Source: Paramesorhizobium endophyticum (GTDB lineage: Bacteria > Pseudomonadota > Alphaproteobacteria > Rhizobiales > Rhizobiaceae). From it: a stretch of DNA of 64,000 nucleotides. Location: assembly GCF_014640615.1 (NCBI RefSeq), contig NZ_BMHH01000007.1:1-64000 (forward strand), written 5' to 3'. The stretch's first letter is position 1, and every line of letters starts with the position of its first letter. This document shows positions 1 through 9,317 of this stretch, piece by piece. Under the pieces are notes generated by a model. It was not told the origin of the DNA. It did not search any database and saw only the letters and a program-made list of their open reading frames with translations. The position numbers and the translations under genes were made by a program.

Positions 1-22
1 CAAAGCGGTGGGAAGAGAGAAA

Positions 23-436
23 TTAAACAAAACTATCAACGTGATGGGAATAGTTCACGGGCGACGATTTATTCATTAACAGTGGTGCGAGCACGGCCCT
101 CGGCTTCACGTCCCTATGGAACATCGCAATGGCAAGCTTGCAGTAATTTTGGGGGTCTTCTCGTGCCTCTTTTTCTCTTCTCTCGAACTCTCGCTGGTAG
201 CTTTCTCGATAACCAGGTTCCGCAAATGGAGCAATGAGGCCCGTGGCGTCGCCAAAACCCACGATATATTGAGAATTGAGTTCAAGCCTTTCACAATAAC
301 GCACGGCAGCCATGGCGGATGCCACATATAACACGTAATGTTCCTTGGAAACGCGGGGCGGCAGCGTTGGTGTTTCGGCGGATACGAGCTGAGGACTAAC
401 AAGCAACAGGAAGGCAGTGACGGCTATCTTTTTCAT
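23..436 (-). CDS. hypothetical exported protein
   Basis: Predicted 137-residue protein that I do not recognise. It opens with a clear signal peptide (MKKIAVTAFLLLVSPQLVSA, cleavage likely after the SAE/ETP region), so it is probably periplasmic. The mature part is short, charged and has two cysteines (in the motifs RYCERLEL and NYCKLAIAM), which could form a disulfide. The reading frame is open back to a GTG at 457, but the ATG at 436 places the signal peptide at the very N-terminus and is preceded by a weak GGACA, so I chose it. It lies downstream of, and on the same strand as, the MerR gene, 38 bp away. No function can be assigned. Confidence 0.6.
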   Translation of the reverse strand: MKKIAVTAFLLLVSPQLVSAETPTLPPRVSKEHYVLYVASAMAAVRYCERLELNSQYIVGFGDATGLIAPFAEPGYRESYQREFERREKEAREDPQNYCKLAIAMFHRDVKPRAVLAPLLMNKSSPVNYSHHVDSFV

Positions 437-473
437 TCGTGTCCGTGCCCAACCCACATAAGTTTATATATTT

Positions 474-1004
474 TCACCGCACCTGATCCAGCAGCCTCTT
501 ACATTCCAGCAGATCGAACAGCGCTTCCTGCAGGAGCGTTCGGTTGTCCTTGGAGAGGCGCTTGTCGTCTGCGCCGACGGGGCCGTCTTCTTCGCCTTTC
601 AGGAGTCCGAAGAGCTTGCGGCCGGGCTGCGGGCGCGCGATGCCGGCGGGCAGGACGGCGTTCGCCTCCTCTTCCTCGGCATCCCTCGCGGCAGCCTGCT
701 TTTGCCGCGCAATTGCTTCCACCGCCGCCATATCGCCATTGCCAAGAGCGATGACGAATTGCGGGCCGTTCTCGCGCAGCAGGCGCTGCACGCCCTTGAT
801 CGTATAGCCCTGGTCGTAAAGAAGGTGGCGGATGCCTTTCAAGAGCTCGACATCGACCGGACGGTAATAACGCCGGCCGCCGCCGCGCTTCATCGGCTTG
901 ATCTGGGTAAACCGCGTTTCCCAGAAGCGCAGCACGTGCTGCGGCAGGTTAAGCTCTTCCGCTACCTCGCTGATGGTCCTGAAGGCATCCGGGCTCTTGT
1001 CCAT
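474..1004 (-). CDS. MerR family transcriptional regulator
   Basis: A 176-residue DNA-binding protein. Residues about 8-75 form the winged helix-turn-helix of the MerR family: [20 protein letters not shown], then the [15 protein letters not shown] wing and a hydrophobic [16 protein letters not shown] helix. The C-terminal 100 residues carry an acidic/alanine linker and a terminal helix ([13 protein letters not shown]) but no obvious effector-binding domain or metal-binding cysteines, so the inducer is unknown. It sits 8 bp behind ihfA on the same strand, the conserved rhizobial order plsX-fabH-ihfA-merR, so it is probably co-transcribed with ihfA. Its own target genes cannot be read from this sequence. 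Confidence 0.9.
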   Translation of the reverse strand: MDKSPDAFRTISEVAEELNLPQHVLRFWETRFTQIKPMKRGGGRRYYRPVDVELLKGIRHLLYDQGYTIKGVQRLLRENGPQFVIALGNGDMAAVEAIARQKQAAARDAEEEEANAVLPAGIARPQPGRKLFGLLKGEEDGPVGADDKRLSKDNRTLLQEALFDLLECKRLLDQVR

Positions 1005-1012
1005 TGGCTTCC

Positions 1013-1354
1013 TTATTGCGGCGCCTGCTCAGCCGGTTTTGCCTTTGCCTTGCGCGCCTGATGGGCCTCCAGAATGCGCTGCTTCAGCACATTGGAGGCC
1101 TTGAAGGTCATGACCCGGCGCGGCAGGATCGGCACTTCCTCACCCGTCTTTGGGTTGCGGCCAATACGTTCGTTCTTGTCGCGGACGTGGAAGGTCGCGA
1201 AAGAGGAAAGCTTGACCGTCTCGCCATTGACGATTGCGTCGCAAACCTCGTCAAGGATCATCTCGACCAGTGCTGCCGACTCGGTTCGCGAAAGCCCGAC
1301 CCGGCGGTAAACCGCCTCGGCCAGATCAGCGCGGGTGACAGTCTTTCCCCCCAT
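1013..1354 (-). CDS. ihfA: integration host factor subunit alpha
   Basis: A 113-residue HU/IHF-family nucleoid protein that with IHF beta bends DNA sharply at promoters, origins and recombination sites. The family signature is complete: N-terminal helices ([20 protein letters not shown]), the [17 protein letters not shown] beta region and the minor-groove arm [19 protein letters not shown] containing the conserved GRNPKTGE and intercalating proline. The C-terminal tail ([12 protein letters not shown]) is longer than in E. coli, common in alphaproteobacteria. It is placed between fabH and merR on the same strand. Alpha rather than beta is chosen from the context (fabH/merR neighbours) and the [11 protein letters not shown] segment. 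Confidence 0.95.
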   Translation of the reverse strand: MGGKTVTRADLAEAVYRRVGLSRTESAALVEMILDEVCDAIVNGETVKLSSFATFHVRDKNERIGRNPKTGEEVPILPRRVMTFKASNVLKQRILEAHQARKAKAKPAEQAPQ

Positions 1355-1457
1355 GACGGAACCTGCTTGGTTAGCTTTTCACAATAAGGTAACAGGGTCA
1401 GGACGTTACACAATCATTTCCGGCCGGGTCAAGCCGCCTTATGGCTTAAAAGCGCCC

Positions 1458-2429
1458 TCACCAGCGCACAAGCACCGCTCCCCAGGTGAATCCGCCGCCC
1501 ATCGCCTCCAGAAGCACGAGATCGCCCTCCTTGATGCGGCCATCGGAAACAGCCGTGGCGAGAGCCAGCGGAACCGACGCGGCGGACGTATTGCCGTGAC
1601 GGTCGACGGTGATGACCACCTTTTCCTCGGCCAGGTTGAGCTTTTTGGCCGATGCGTCGATGATGCGCTTGTTGGCCTGATGCGGCACGAACCAGTCGAT
1701 ATCCTCGGCGGTAACGCCCGTTTGGGCGAAGGAAGCCTCGATCACGTCGGTTATCATGCCGACAGCATGTTTGAAGACCTCACGGCCCTCCATGCGAAGA
1801 TGACCGACCGTCTGGGTGGTCGAAGGGCCGCCATCGACATAAAGCTTCTGGGTGTGCGAGCCGTCAGAGCGCAGATTGGCGGACAGCACGCCGCGGTCGG
1901 AGGTCAATCCCCTGCCCTCACCCGCTTCCAGCACCAGCGCGCCCGCGCCGTCGCCGAAGAGCACGCAGGTGGTGCGGTCGTTCCAGTCGAGAATGCGCGA
2001 GAAGGTTTCGGAGCCGATCACCAGCACCCGCCGTGCCAGCCCGCCCTTGATGTAAAGGTCGGCGGTGGTCAGCGCATAGATGAAGCCGCTGCAGACGGCC
2101 TGCACGTCGAAGGCGAAGCCGTGTGTGATACCAAGTTCACGCTGGATTTCAACGGCGCTCGCCGGAAAGGTGTGATTGGGCGTGGAAGTGGCCAGGACGA
2201 TCAAGTCGATGTCGTTGGGCGTGAGGCCGGCATCGGCAAGCGCGGCCCGCGCCGCAGCGGCGCCGAGCGAAACGGTCGTCTCCCCCTCGCCAGCGATATG
2301 GCGCTGGCGGATACCGGTGCGCTGGACGATCCACTCGTCCGATGTTTCGACGACTCCTTCGAAATCGGCGTTCTTCATGATGCGGGCCGGAGTTGCCGAG
2401 CCGACGCCCCTGACGATGGATCTGATCAT
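1458..2429 (-). CDS. fabH: beta-ketoacyl-ACP synthase III
   Basis: KAS III, 323 residues, condenses acetyl-CoA with malonyl-ACP to start type II fatty acid synthesis in the cytoplasm. The thiolase-fold catalytic triad is visible: Cys113 in [10 protein letters not shown], His near 250 in [11 protein letters not shown] and Asn near 280 in GNTSAAS. The C-terminal glycine-rich [14 protein letters not shown] motif is typical. Length matches the family (317-325). It lies 44 bp downstream of plsX and about 100 bp upstream of ihfA, the usual plsX-fabH-ihfA order, linking phospholipid and fatty acid initiation in one transcription unit. No defects seen. Confidence 0.97.
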   Translation of the reverse strand: MIRSIVRGVGSATPARIMKNADFEGVVETSDEWIVQRTGIRQRHIAGEGETTVSLGAAAARAALADAGLTPNDIDLIVLATSTPNHTFPASAVEIQRELGITHGFAFDVQAVCSGFIYALTTADLYIKGGLARRVLVIGSETFSRILDWNDRTTCVLFGDGAGALVLEAGEGRGLTSDRGVLSANLRSDGSHTQKLYVDGGPSTTQTVGHLRMEGREVFKHAVGMITDVIEASFAQTGVTAEDIDWFVPHQANKRIIDASAKKLNLAEEKVVITVDRHGNTSAASVPLALATAVSDGRIKEGDLVLLEAMGGGFTWGAVLVRW

Positions 2430-2473
2430 TCTGGTTGTTCCTGTCCTGCGGCCTTAAGCTCGCCGCGGCAAAA

Positions 2474-3541
2474 TTACTGCTGTTCCTTGGCTTCGGCCTC
2501 GCCTGCAACCGTGGCGGCAAGAGGGCGGCTGTCATGAAACTGGCTGAGATCGGCGGAAATCTTCTTCAAAAGCTCATTGCGCACCATGTCGTAGCCGACT
2601 TCCAGCGCGGCGGCAAAGCCTTCCGAGTCCGTTCCGCCATGGCTCTTGATGACCACGCCGTTGAGACCCAGGAAGACGCCGCCATTCACTTTTCGCGGAT
2701 CCATCTTCTCACGCACCATCTCGAATGCGCCCTTGGCGAAGAGATAGCCGATCTTGGCCATGAGCGTCCGGCTCATCGCGGCGCGCAGATATTGCGCCAT
2801 CTGCCTCGCGGTGCCTTCGGCTGCCTTCAATGCGATATTGCCGGAGAAGCCTTCCGTGACCACGACATCCACCGTGCCCTTGCCGATATCGTCGCCTTCG
2901 ACGAAGCCGGCATATTCGAGACCATCCAGCTGGGTGTCGCGCAGCATCTGCGCGGCCTCGCGGATCTCGTCGAGCCCCTTCACCTCCTCGACGCCGACAT
3001 TGAGCAGGCCGATGGTGGGGCGTTGAATCTCGAACAGCGCCCGCGCCATGCCCGCGCCCATCACGGCGTAATCGACAAGCTGGACCGCATCGGCGCCGAT
3101 GCTGGCGCCGACATCGAGCACGATGCTTTCGCCCTTCAAGGTCGGCCAGATGCCCGCGATGGCCGGGCGCTCGACATTGGCCATCATGCGCAGGCAGAAT
3201 TTCGACATGGCCATCAGCGCGCCGGTATTGCCCGCTGAGACACAGACATCCGCCTCGCCTTCCTTCACCGCCTCGATCGCCTGCCACATGGAGGATTTGC
3301 CGCGCCCATTGCGCAGCGCCTGGCTCGGCTTCTCATCCATGCGGATGGCCATCTCGCTGGCATGGAAGGTGGAGGCCGCCTGCAGCTTGGGGTAACGCGC
3401 CAAAACGGGCTCGACCTGATCGGCCAAGCCATAGATGACGAACCGGATATCCGGATGGCGCTCAAGCGCCATTGCCGCGCCGGGGATGACAACTTCTGGG
3501 CCGAAATCGCCTCCCATCGCGTCGATCGAGATTCTGATCAC
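2474..3541 (-). CDS. plsX: phosphate acyltransferase PlsX
   Basis: PlsX, 355 residues, makes acyl-phosphate from acyl-ACP, the donor used by PlsY to acylate glycerol-3-phosphate in phospholipid synthesis; it acts as a peripheral membrane enzyme. The start [19 protein letters not shown] carries the strongly conserved DAMGGD motif, and further family blocks are [29 protein letters not shown] and GEGFSGN-like [14 protein letters not shown]. The end [20 protein letters not shown] is also diagnostic. It is the first gene of the plsX-fabH-ihfA-merR set on the minus strand. The C-terminus has a short extra charged tail after the family core. Confidence 0.97.
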   Translation of the reverse strand: MIRISIDAMGGDFGPEVVIPGAAMALERHPDIRFVIYGLADQVEPVLARYPKLQAASTFHASEMAIRMDEKPSQALRNGRGKSSMWQAIEAVKEGEADVCVSAGNTGALMAMSKFCLRMMANVERPAIAGIWPTLKGESIVLDVGASIGADAVQLVDYAVMGAGMARALFEIQRPTIGLLNVGVEEVKGLDEIREAAQMLRDTQLDGLEYAGFVEGDDIGKGTVDVVVTEGFSGNIALKAAEGTARQMAQYLRAAMSRTLMAKIGYLFAKGAFEMVREKMDPRKVNGGVFLGLNGVVIKSHGGTDSEGFAAALEVGYDMVRNELLKKISADLSQFHDSRPLAATVAGEAEAKEQQ

Positions 3542-3767
3542 ACTCTTGTCCTGTCCCGGTCCGGCGGCTTTGCAGCCGCCTGATTATGCTTATTGAATGC
3601 CGGAAATCTTCCCAGCCCATTTTGCTTTAACGTAAATCCAGCGCCAGCCGCTCCGCCCGGCACCGATCCCCGCAATCGCGGGGAAAATAGCGGTTTTGCA
3701 ATCGCAGACAACAGGAATTTCGTCAATTCACTGCTGCCCTCCGCTACGGCTTCGGGCGTTCGTCGCT

Positions 3768-3793
3768 CAAAAAGCCAAATCGTTGGCTTTTTG
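3768..3793 (-). terminator. intrinsic terminator after the DUF177 gene
   Basis: Perfect 11-bp inverted repeat CAAAAAGCCAA / TTGGCTTTTTG around a 4-nt loop, 20 bp after the stop of the DUF177 gene. Read on the minus strand the 3' arm is T-rich, as in a Rho-independent terminator. The rest of the 3542-3813 gap holds nothing else I can support. Confidence 0.75.
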
Positions 3794-3813
3794 CCCGCTG
3801 CGCGGACCACTCC

Positions 3814-4359
3814 TCACTTCTTCCAATCCGCGAGTTTCGCGAAGGGCGAAACCGGCTTTTCCGGCTCGGCATTGCCCACTTCTATGACCGTTTCCTCCGG
3901 CAAGCCGGGCTTGCGCGGGTATGGATCGAGAGCAAGCTCGAAGAACTCCTCGGCGATGGCGCCCGCGTCGATATGGTCGCCGGAAAAGGTTTCGGGCACG
4001 TCGGGGCCTTCAGCATCGATGAGCATTTCACCGCTCTCATCGAGCCGGATGCGGGCGAGGCTCGAATCCTCGGGAATGAGAATCGTCTCCACCTTCTCGG
4101 CGATCCTGGCTTCGATAGGCTCCAGGGTGACCACGCAGGACTGGACGATGTCGGCATCGATTCGGCCATGCAGCTTGAGCCCGCGCTTCTTCCACGGCAT
4201 GATCTGGAACTCCGCCTCGAAGGATTTCACCTCCTCCAGGCCATGGTTACTGGCAAGGGCGGCGCGCTCCCGGTCGTCGGCCTTGATCGTGACGGTCAGT
4301 CCCTTTTGCGGCACATGCTGCACGGAAACAGGAAATCTCAGGGCGGACATGTCGTTCAT
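3814..4359 (-). CDS. DUF177 (YceD-family) protein
   Basis: A 181-residue cytoplasmic protein of the YceD/DUF177 family. In other bacteria members sit next to rpmF or plsX and have been tied to ribosome or 23S rRNA accumulation; the exact role in alphaproteobacteria is not settled. Family marks visible are the conserved cysteine in DIVQSCVVTLEPIEARI, the acidic segment after it, and the LALDPYPRKPG motif near residue 148. Here it lies about 270 bp upstream of plsX on the same strand and 21 bp downstream of the bc1 chaperone gene. A terminator follows it, so it is probably transcribed with the chaperone rather than with plsX. Confidence 0.88.
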   Translation of the reverse strand: MNDMSALRFPVSVQHVPQKGLTVTIKADDRERAALASNHGLEEVKSFEAEFQIMPWKKRGLKLHGRIDADIVQSCVVTLEPIEARIAEKVETILIPEDSSLARIRLDESGEMLIDAEGPDVPETFSGDHIDAGAIAEEFFELALDPYPRKPGLPEETVIEVGNAEPEKPVSPFAKLADWKK

Positions 4360-4380
4360 CTTCGTCTTCTTTCTTCTCGT

Positions 4381-4935
4381 TCAGGCCGGTATGGCGGCCC
4401 GTTCGGCATCGGGAAAAATCATGTGTCCCCGCGCCAGTTCCTCGTCCGGCTGGCCCTGCAACTCATCCTTCGCCTCGAATGCGTAGGCGGCCAGCGGCGC
4501 AGCGCCCGGCCAGAATTCCAGATCGGGCCGGACATTGCGCGTCAGCGCCGCGGCGAAGGCCTCCCGGTTATCAACCGCAAAGGCCGACTCATAGGATTCG
4601 ATGCGGCCATAGAACATGCGCGCCAGTTTCTTCATCCGTTTCGGCACGCCCTGGTCGCCGATGCCGAGTTCGCGCAGGGAGTGATCCACATCCCTGAAGA
4701 ACTCGTCGGCTATCTCCTGGGCGATGTCGCGGAGCGCTTCATTCTCCCCTTTCAGCCGGTGCAGGGCAAGAAACATGTGGAGCGAGAGCATTTCATAGCG
4801 CCCGATAGGCGTATCGGGCACAGAAAGCAGTGCATAAAAGTGCGGCTGCCGCGCCGCTGCCACGATCGCTTCATAAACGGCAAGAGTAATTGCCTCGTTT
4901 ACCTTTGCCTTGCGGCTGAATAATTTAAGAATCAT
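4381..4935 (-). CDS. ubiquinol-cytochrome c chaperone (CBP3-like)
   Basis: Predicted 184-residue member of the UbiC_chap/CBP3 family, which helps assemble cytochrome b into the bc1 complex. The segment FYALLSVPDTPIGRYEMLSL followed by LHMFLALHRLKGE is characteristic of the family, and the remainder is mainly helical (LRDIAQEIADEFFRDVDHSL, RMKKLARMFYGR). The frame is open to 4971, but ATG at 4935 gives MILKLFSRK, the usual family beginning, so I chose that start. It overlaps no neighbour and is divergent from the lipoprotein gene, with about 80 bp between the two starts for both promoters. Confidence 0.88.
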   Translation of the reverse strand: MILKLFSRKAKVNEAITLAVYEAIVAAARQPHFYALLSVPDTPIGRYEMLSLHMFLALHRLKGENEALRDIAQEIADEFFRDVDHSLRELGIGDQGVPKRMKKLARMFYGRIESYESAFAVDNREAFAAALTRNVRPDLEFWPGAAPLAAYAFEAKDELQGQPDEELARGHMIFPDAERAAIPA

Positions 4936-5017
4936 CCGGGTGGGACCCGCGCTTGTTGCATCCAGAAGCAAGGTGGTTTACCGAAGTTCACCCGATGGCG
5001 GAAGTGCCGGATTACAG

Positions 5018-5539
5018 ATGAAGATGGAGATGTCGTTGTCGCAGCGGATTTTCAAGAGTGTCCAGACGAGAGAGGCATTCCTCATCGCGAGCACCATCCT
5101 GCTTTCGGCCGGCCTGGCGGGGTGCAACACGGCCGCCTCGCTCAACCCCGCCGAAACGCTGACGCAGGGCTATGTGCTCGACCAGCAGGCGCTCGATACG
5201 GTGCCGGTCGGATCGAGCCGCGAACAGGTTCTGCTGGCGCTGGGCTCGCCCTCGACCACAGCGACCTTCGACAATGAGGTGTTCTACTACATCTCCGAGA
5301 AGCGCTATCGCCCGGCCCAGTTCCTGACGCCCCGGACCATCGACCGTCGCATCCTCGCCGTCTATTTCAACAAGGACGGCAAGGTCGAGCGGATCGCCCA
5401 TTACGGCCTGCAGGACGGCAAGGTGTTCGACTTCATCTCGCGGACAACGCCGACTGGCGGCAAGGACCAGACCTTCCTCGGCCAGATCCTCGCCGGCGCA
5501 GGCAAGATGCCGATGGGCATGCCCGCGACGGGGCGGTAA
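5018..5539 (+). CDS. bamE: outer membrane assembly lipoprotein, BamE (SmpA/OmlA) family
   Basis: A lipoprotein of about 173 residues of the BamE/OmlA family, an accessory part of the BAM machinery inserting beta-barrel proteins in the outer membrane. A hydrophobic signal ends in the lipobox LAGC, with the cysteine to be lipidated at about residue 36, followed by a short linker and the BamE fold, recognisable by TVPVGSSREQVLLALGSPS and the beta strands FYYISEKRYRPA and ILAVYFNKDGKVERI. The frame is open back to 4910; ATGs at 5018, 5024 and 5030 are all possible, and none has a strong ribosome site. Divergent from the bc1 chaperone gene. Confidence 0.88.
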   Translation: MKMEMSLSQRIFKSVQTREAFLIASTILLSAGLAGCNTAASLNPAETLTQGYVLDQQALDTVPVGSSREQVLLALGSPSTTATFDNEVFYYISEKRYRPAQFLTPRTIDRRILAVYFNKDGKVERIAHYGLQDGKVFDFISRTTPTGGKDQTFLGQILAGAGKMPMGMPATGR

Positions 5540-5564
5540 TCGGCCCCCGGCAGGCTTGCCGGTT

Positions 5565-5593
5565 CTTGTAAAAATACGATGTTTGGCCTATAT
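5565..5593 (+). promoter_or_regulatory. sigma70-type promoter of candidate small RNA
   Basis: CTTGTA at 5565-5570, a 17-bp spacer, and CTATAT at 5588-5593. This is within one base of the alphaproteobacterial housekeeping consensus CTTGAC-N17-CTATAT. A start around 5599-5600 would put the 5' end of the transcript directly on the first hairpin of the small RNA candidate. Confidence 0.7.
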
Positions 5594-5598
5594 AAGGA

Positions 5599-5689
5599 GT
5601 GGCCTGCAGCGCGGGAACGCTGTAGGCCGGACGCTTAGATTTCGATATAAATCCGCACGGTGATTATCCAGGCCGTGCGGGTTTTCTTT
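5599..5689 (+). ncRNA. candidate ~90-nt small RNA with two hairpins
   Basis: Between the BamE-type gene and hppA there is a compact transcription unit with no open frame. A near-consensus promoter is followed at once by a stem (5601-5611 paired with 5618-5628, 10 of 11 pairs, loop CGGGAA), a 24-nt A/U-rich single-stranded stretch, and an 8-bp GC stem with a following T-rich tract. Promoter, 5' hairpin, linker and terminator make a short trans-acting RNA the simplest reading. I could not match it to a named rhizobial family; it lacks the protein-coding start and the anti-Shine-Dalgarno loops I would expect of AbcR-type RNAs. Alternative: an attenuated leader with no downstream gene, which seems unlikely because hppA is on the other strand. 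Confidence 0.6.
5653..5689 (+). terminator. intrinsic terminator of candidate small RNA
   Basis: CCGCACGG (5653-5660) pairs perfectly with CCGTGCGG (5673-5680) and is followed by GTTTTCTTT. It is also 110 bp downstream of the BamE-type gene and would end any read-through from it. Confidence 0.8.
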
Positions 5690-5837
5690 ATCTCAAGCGT
5701 GATAATCAGCGGTATACACCACATCATATCGTCTCCTTCGCAGACAAGGCTGTGTCATGCCTCAGTCCGGACGCCAATTCGCCGGATGCGCGCGCCTGGT
5801 TCAATCACCGCACAGCTGCTTTTGTCTACGATTCCTT

Positions 5838-5875
5838 GAGCAGGACGCCCGGTAAATTGTTGGGGCATCCTGCTC
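5838..5875 (-). terminator. stem-loop downstream of hppA
   Basis: GAGCAGGA-c-GCCC pairs with GGGC-a-TCCTGCTC just beyond the hppA stop. There is no clear T-run on the minus strand, so it may be a 3' protective hairpin or a copy of a short GAGCAGGA palindromic repeat rather than a true terminator. The rest of 5690-5886 holds nothing recognisable. Confidence 0.4.
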
Positions 5876-5886
5876 GAGCTCTTTGT

Positions 5887-8037
5887 TCAATGCGCCAGCA
5901 CCGCCAGCAGCAGCAGCGCGACGATGTTGGTGATCTTGATCGCCGGGTTGACGGCGGGGCCGGCGGTGTCCTTGTAGGGGTCACCCACCGTATCGCCGGT
6001 GACGGAAGCCTTGTGCGCCTCAGAGCCCTTGAGATGCTTCACCCCCTGATTATCGACAAAGCCGTCCTCGAAGCTCTTCTTGGCGTTGTCCCATGCGCCG
6101 CCGCCCGATGTCATCGAAATCGCAACGAACAATCCGTTGACGATGACGCCGAGGAGCGATGCGCCGAGCGCGGCGAAGGCGGAGGCTTTCGAGCCTGAAA
6201 TCAGCAATACGCCGAAATAGACCACGATAGGCGCCAGCACCGGCAGCAATGACGGGATAATCATCTCGCGGATCGCCGCCTTGGTCAGCAGATCGACAGC
6301 GCGGGCATAGTCCGGGCGGTCGGTTCCTGTCATGATTCCCGGCTTCTCGCGGAATTGCCGGCGCACCTCCTGCACCACCGCGCCCCCTGCCCTGCCCACG
6401 GCGGTCATAGCGATGCCGCCGAAGAGATAGGGAATGAGGCCGCCGAAGATCAGCCCGGACACCACATAGGGGTTGGAGAGGTCGAAGGAGACGTGGCCTA
6501 TATCGGCGAAATAGGGGAAGGTCGCCCCATTGGCGGCGAAATAGGCGAGGTCGTTCGAATAGGCGGCGAAGAGCACCAGCGCCCCAAGGCCGGCCGAGCC
6601 GATGGCATAGCCCTTGGTGACCGCCTTGGTGGTGTTGCCGACCGCGTCGAGCGCGTCGGTGGATTTGCGCACCTCAGGGTCGAGCCCCGCCATCTCCGCA
6701 ATGCCGCCCGCATTGTCGGTGACCGGGCCGAAGGCGTCGAGCGCGACGATCATGCCCGCAATGCCGAGCATGGCGGTGACGGCGATGGCCGTGCCGAACA
6801 GGCCCGCGAACTGGTAGGTGGAGATGATGCCGCCGATGATGACGAGCGCGGGCAGCGCCGTCGATTCGAGCGAAACCGCCAGCCCCTGGATGACATTGGT
6901 GCCGTGTCCGGTCACCGAGGCCTGCGCGATGGAGTTGACCGGGCGCTTGCCGGTGCCGGTATAATATTCGGTGATGACGACGATAAGACCGGTCACGGCG
7001 AGCCCGATCAGCCCGCAGATGAAAAGGTTGCTTCCGGTGACCGCCATTCCCGCGACAGAGCCGATCTCGCCCCAGCCGATGGTCATCGACGTGGCGACGG
7101 CGAGGCCTGCGATGGAGAGGAGGCCGGTGGCGATGAGGCCCTTGTAGAGCGCGCCCATGATGGAATTGTTTGCGCCGAGCTTGACGAAGAAGGTGCCCGC
7201 GATGGAGGTCAGGATGCAGACGCCGGCGATGGCGAGCGGGTAGACCATGATCGACTCGAACATCGGGCTTGCGCCAAAGAAGATCGCGGCGAGCACCATG
7301 GTGGCAACGACCGTCACCGCATAGGTCTCGAACAGATCCGCCGCCATGCCTGCGCAATCCCCGACATTATCGCCGACATTGTCAGCGATGGTGGCCGGAT
7401 TGCGCGGGTCGTCCTCGGGAATGCCCGCCTCGACCTTGCCGACGAGATCGCCGCCGACATCAGCACCCTTGGTGAAGATGCCGCCGCCGAGGCGTGCGAA
7501 GATGGAGATGAGAGAAGCGCCGAAGCCGAGCGAGACGAGCGGATCGATCACCTCGCGCCCCGATGATGGATAGCCCAGCCATTGGGTGAGCACGAGATAA
7601 TAGACGGCGACGCCCAGCAGCGCGAGGCCCGCCACCAGAAGCCCGGTGATGGCCCCTGCCCTGAACGCGATTTCCAAACCGGCGGCAAGGCTGCGCGAGG
7701 CCGCCTGCGCAGTGCGCACATTGGCGCGGACGGAGACATGCATGCCGATGAAGCCCGCAAGGCCCGACAGCACCGCGCCGATGAGGAAGCCGACCGCCGA
7801 CGAGGCCGACAATAAATACCAGACGATGGCGAAAACGATGATGCCGACAATGGCGATGGTCGTATATTGCCGGGCGAGATAGGCCTGCGCACCCTCACGG
7901 ATGGCCGCCGCGATTTCCTGCATCCGCGCGTTGCCCTGATCGGCTGCGAGCACCGATCTGGTGGCCCATACGGCATAAAGCACTGCCGCCGCGCCGCAGG
8001 CGATGACGAGAAGAAGAACTGTCATGCCAACTCCCAT
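5887..8037 (-). CDS. hppA: K+-insensitive H+-translocating pyrophosphatase
   Basis: Membrane pyrophosphatase of 716 residues that couples PPi hydrolysis to proton export across the inner membrane. About 16 hydrophobic helices can be read. Catalytic loops are intact: [20 protein letters not shown] and [19 protein letters not shown] near residues 200-245, [11 protein letters not shown] near 440, and the C-terminal [18 protein letters not shown]. The position that decides potassium dependence carries lysine ([12 protein letters not shown] rather than GNTTAA), which marks the K+-insensitive type. It is a single-gene unit between intergenic repeats. No anomalies. Confidence 0.97.
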   Translation of the reverse strand: MGVGMTVLLLVIACGAAAVLYAVWATRSVLAADQGNARMQEIAAAIREGAQAYLARQYTTIAIVGIIVFAIVWYLLSASSAVGFLIGAVLSGLAGFIGMHVSVRANVRTAQAASRSLAAGLEIAFRAGAITGLLVAGLALLGVAVYYLVLTQWLGYPSSGREVIDPLVSLGFGASLISIFARLGGGIFTKGADVGGDLVGKVEAGIPEDDPRNPATIADNVGDNVGDCAGMAADLFETYAVTVVATMVLAAIFFGASPMFESIMVYPLAIAGVCILTSIAGTFFVKLGANNSIMGALYKGLIATGLLSIAGLAVATSMTIGWGEIGSVAGMAVTGSNLFICGLIGLAVTGLIVVITEYYTGTGKRPVNSIAQASVTGHGTNVIQGLAVSLESTALPALVIIGGIISTYQFAGLFGTAIAVTAMLGIAGMIVALDAFGPVTDNAGGIAEMAGLDPEVRKSTDALDAVGNTTKAVTKGYAIGSAGLGALVLFAAYSNDLAYFAANGATFPYFADIGHVSFDLSNPYVVSGLIFGGLIPYLFGGIAMTAVGRAGGAVVQEVRRQFREKPGIMTGTDRPDYARAVDLLTKAAIREMIIPSLLPVLAPIVVYFGVLLISGSKASAFAALGASLLGVIVNGLFVAISMTSGGGAWDNAKKSFEDGFVDNQGVKHLKGSEAHKASVTGDTVGDPYKDTAGPAVNPAIKITNIVALLLLAVLAH

Positions 8038-8050
8038 TATTTTTGTTTAT

Positions 8051-8121
8051 TAGCCGCATGGCCTTGTCCGAAAAGTCTGCAACTTTTTGCTGACGCTGAC
8101 CTTCGGTTCAGGGGCATGCTC
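8051..8121. repeat. short palindromic repeat, family 1, copy 1
   Basis: Begins tagccgcatg and contains cttgtccgaaaagtctgcaa-like sequence followed by ctttttg; the same words recur at 44976-45025. The core AAAAGT-ctgc-AACTTTT is a palindrome. Here the right flank has diverged and carries an extra ~20 bp. It lies just upstream of hppA. The stretch 8122-8314 shows nothing else. Confidence 0.6.
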
Positions 8122-8314
8122 CATTATTTACAGACCCAAAGCTCCTCCCGGGCCAGTATTTAAGCAGCACGAAATATTTCTCCTGCCGCAATAAGAAAGA
8201 TGCGGAACAGCAAGGCAGACGTCAAGATATAGTTATGGCGATTACTGGGTGGGTGGTTCGTGAAACGCTTTAGGCGCTGACGGGACAGCCCCCTCTGCCC
8301 TGCTGGGCCGCTTT

Positions 8315-8465
8315 GCGCCCTCCTTCCCCTTGCGGGGAAGGTGCCCGCGCCAGCGGGCGGATGGGGGTGGTGACGTTTGCGCTTGCTCCGAAGACCCTAG
8401 CGCAAACGTCACCACCCCCACCCGACCCTTCGGGCCACCCTCCCCGCAAGGGGGAGGGAAGGCGC
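8315..8465. repeat. inverted-repeat element, family 2, copy 1
   Basis: A 151-bp palindromic element between hppA and the SDR gene. The outer arms are GC-rich (GCGCCCTCCTTCCCC and its partner), and the inner arms centre on GACGTTTGCGC / GCGCAAACGTC next to CACCACCCCCA. The same inner core occurs in the element at 13590-13753. Sequence just left of it (8277-8310) resembles one end of the family 4 elements at 35611 and 42281, so this copy looks mosaic. Confidence 0.7.
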
Positions 8466-8503
8466 AAACCGGCCGGCAAGGCTCAAAAGGATCGATTTGA
8501 AGC

Positions 8504-9265
8504 CTAAATCCCCAGGCCGCCCATAATGTTCAACTGCTGGCCGTTGATATACCCTGCGTGCGGGCCGGCGAGGAAGCAGATGGTTTCGGCGACTTCCTCG
8601 AGGGTCGCGATACGGCGGATCGGGTGCATATCGAGGATGGCGTCGCGGTTGGGGAGTTCGCCGGCAACTTCGGCGGCCATGTCAGTGGGCATGATGCCCG
8701 GCTGGACGATGTTGACAGTGATGTTGCGCGGGCCGAGGTCGCGGGCGATGCCCTTGGCGTATCCGGCAATTGCCCATTTCGTTCCGGCATAGTCGGCGAC
8801 GCCCGGAAACGGCACGACGGAACCGAGACCCGAGCCGACAAAGATGATGCGCCCGCCATCGCTCATCTGGGGGGCCGCCGCGCGCGTGTTGGCGATTGTG
8901 CCCATGACGTTGACCTGCCACTGGCGATTATAATTGTCGCCGTCGAGTGTGGGATCGTCCACGGTCTGGCCCTGGATGGCGATGGCGGCGTTGTTTACGA
9001 GGATGTCGAGCCTGCCGAACTCGGCCATCACCCGGTCGATCAGCGGCCTGGCGGATGAGAGGTCCGACTGGTCGCTCTGGACCGCGATGGCGCGAACGCC
9101 CTTTGCCTTGAGCTTCTCCACGACGGCTTCCGCCTTGGCCGCCGACACCGCATAGCTGATGGCGACATCGGCGCCGTGCTCGGCAAGCGCTTCCGCGGTG
9201 ACGGCGCCAAGGCCACGGGAACCGCCGGTCACGAGGGCGACCTTCCCTTTCAATGTTTTCGACAT
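8504..9265 (-). CDS. short-chain dehydrogenase/reductase
   Basis: Classical SDR oxidoreductase of 253 residues, probably NADP(H)-dependent, cytoplasmic. Rossmann motif TGGSRGLG at residues 14-21, NNAA at about 93-96, catalytic serine in FVGSGLGSV and YAGTK (Tyr/Lys) at about 165-169, ending in the family C-terminus GYINGQQLNIMGG. Closest in appearance to FabG-like 3-oxoacyl reductases, but the substrate cannot be inferred. It is divergent from a TetR regulator with 145 bp between starts holding two palindromes, so it is very likely the regulated gene. An arginine directly after the first serine (SRGLG) favours NADPH. Confidence 0.9.
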   Translation of the reverse strand: MSKTLKGKVALVTGGSRGLGAVTAEALAEHGADVAISYAVSAAKAEAVVEKLKAKGVRAIAVQSDQSDLSSARPLIDRVMAEFGRLDILVNNAAIAIQGQTVDDPTLDGDNYNRQWQVNVMGTIANTRAAAPQMSDGGRIIFVGSGLGSVVPFPGVADYAGTKWAIAGYAKGIARDLGPRNITVNIVQPGIMPTDMAAEVAGELPNRDAILDMHPIRRIATLEEVAETICFLAGPHAGYINGQQLNIMGGLGI

Positions 9266-9317
9266 GGATATTCCTTTCGATGCTGGATCAGGCCCTGCGG
9301 GGCGATGCCATGTTTTA

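Noticed and set aside
1335-2537. 400-codon plus-strand frame opposite fabH
   Set aside because: It is antisense to the well-supported fabH, low in family features and full of His/Arg/Gly typical of shadow frames in GC-rich DNA.
3538-3810. 90-codon minus-strand frame between plsX and the DUF177 gene
   Set aside because: No ribosome site, no family features; overlaps a terminator hairpin.
6355-7566. 403-codon plus-strand frame opposite hppA
   Set aside because: Composed of His/Asp/Gly/Ala-rich sequence without structure, antisense to an intact gene.
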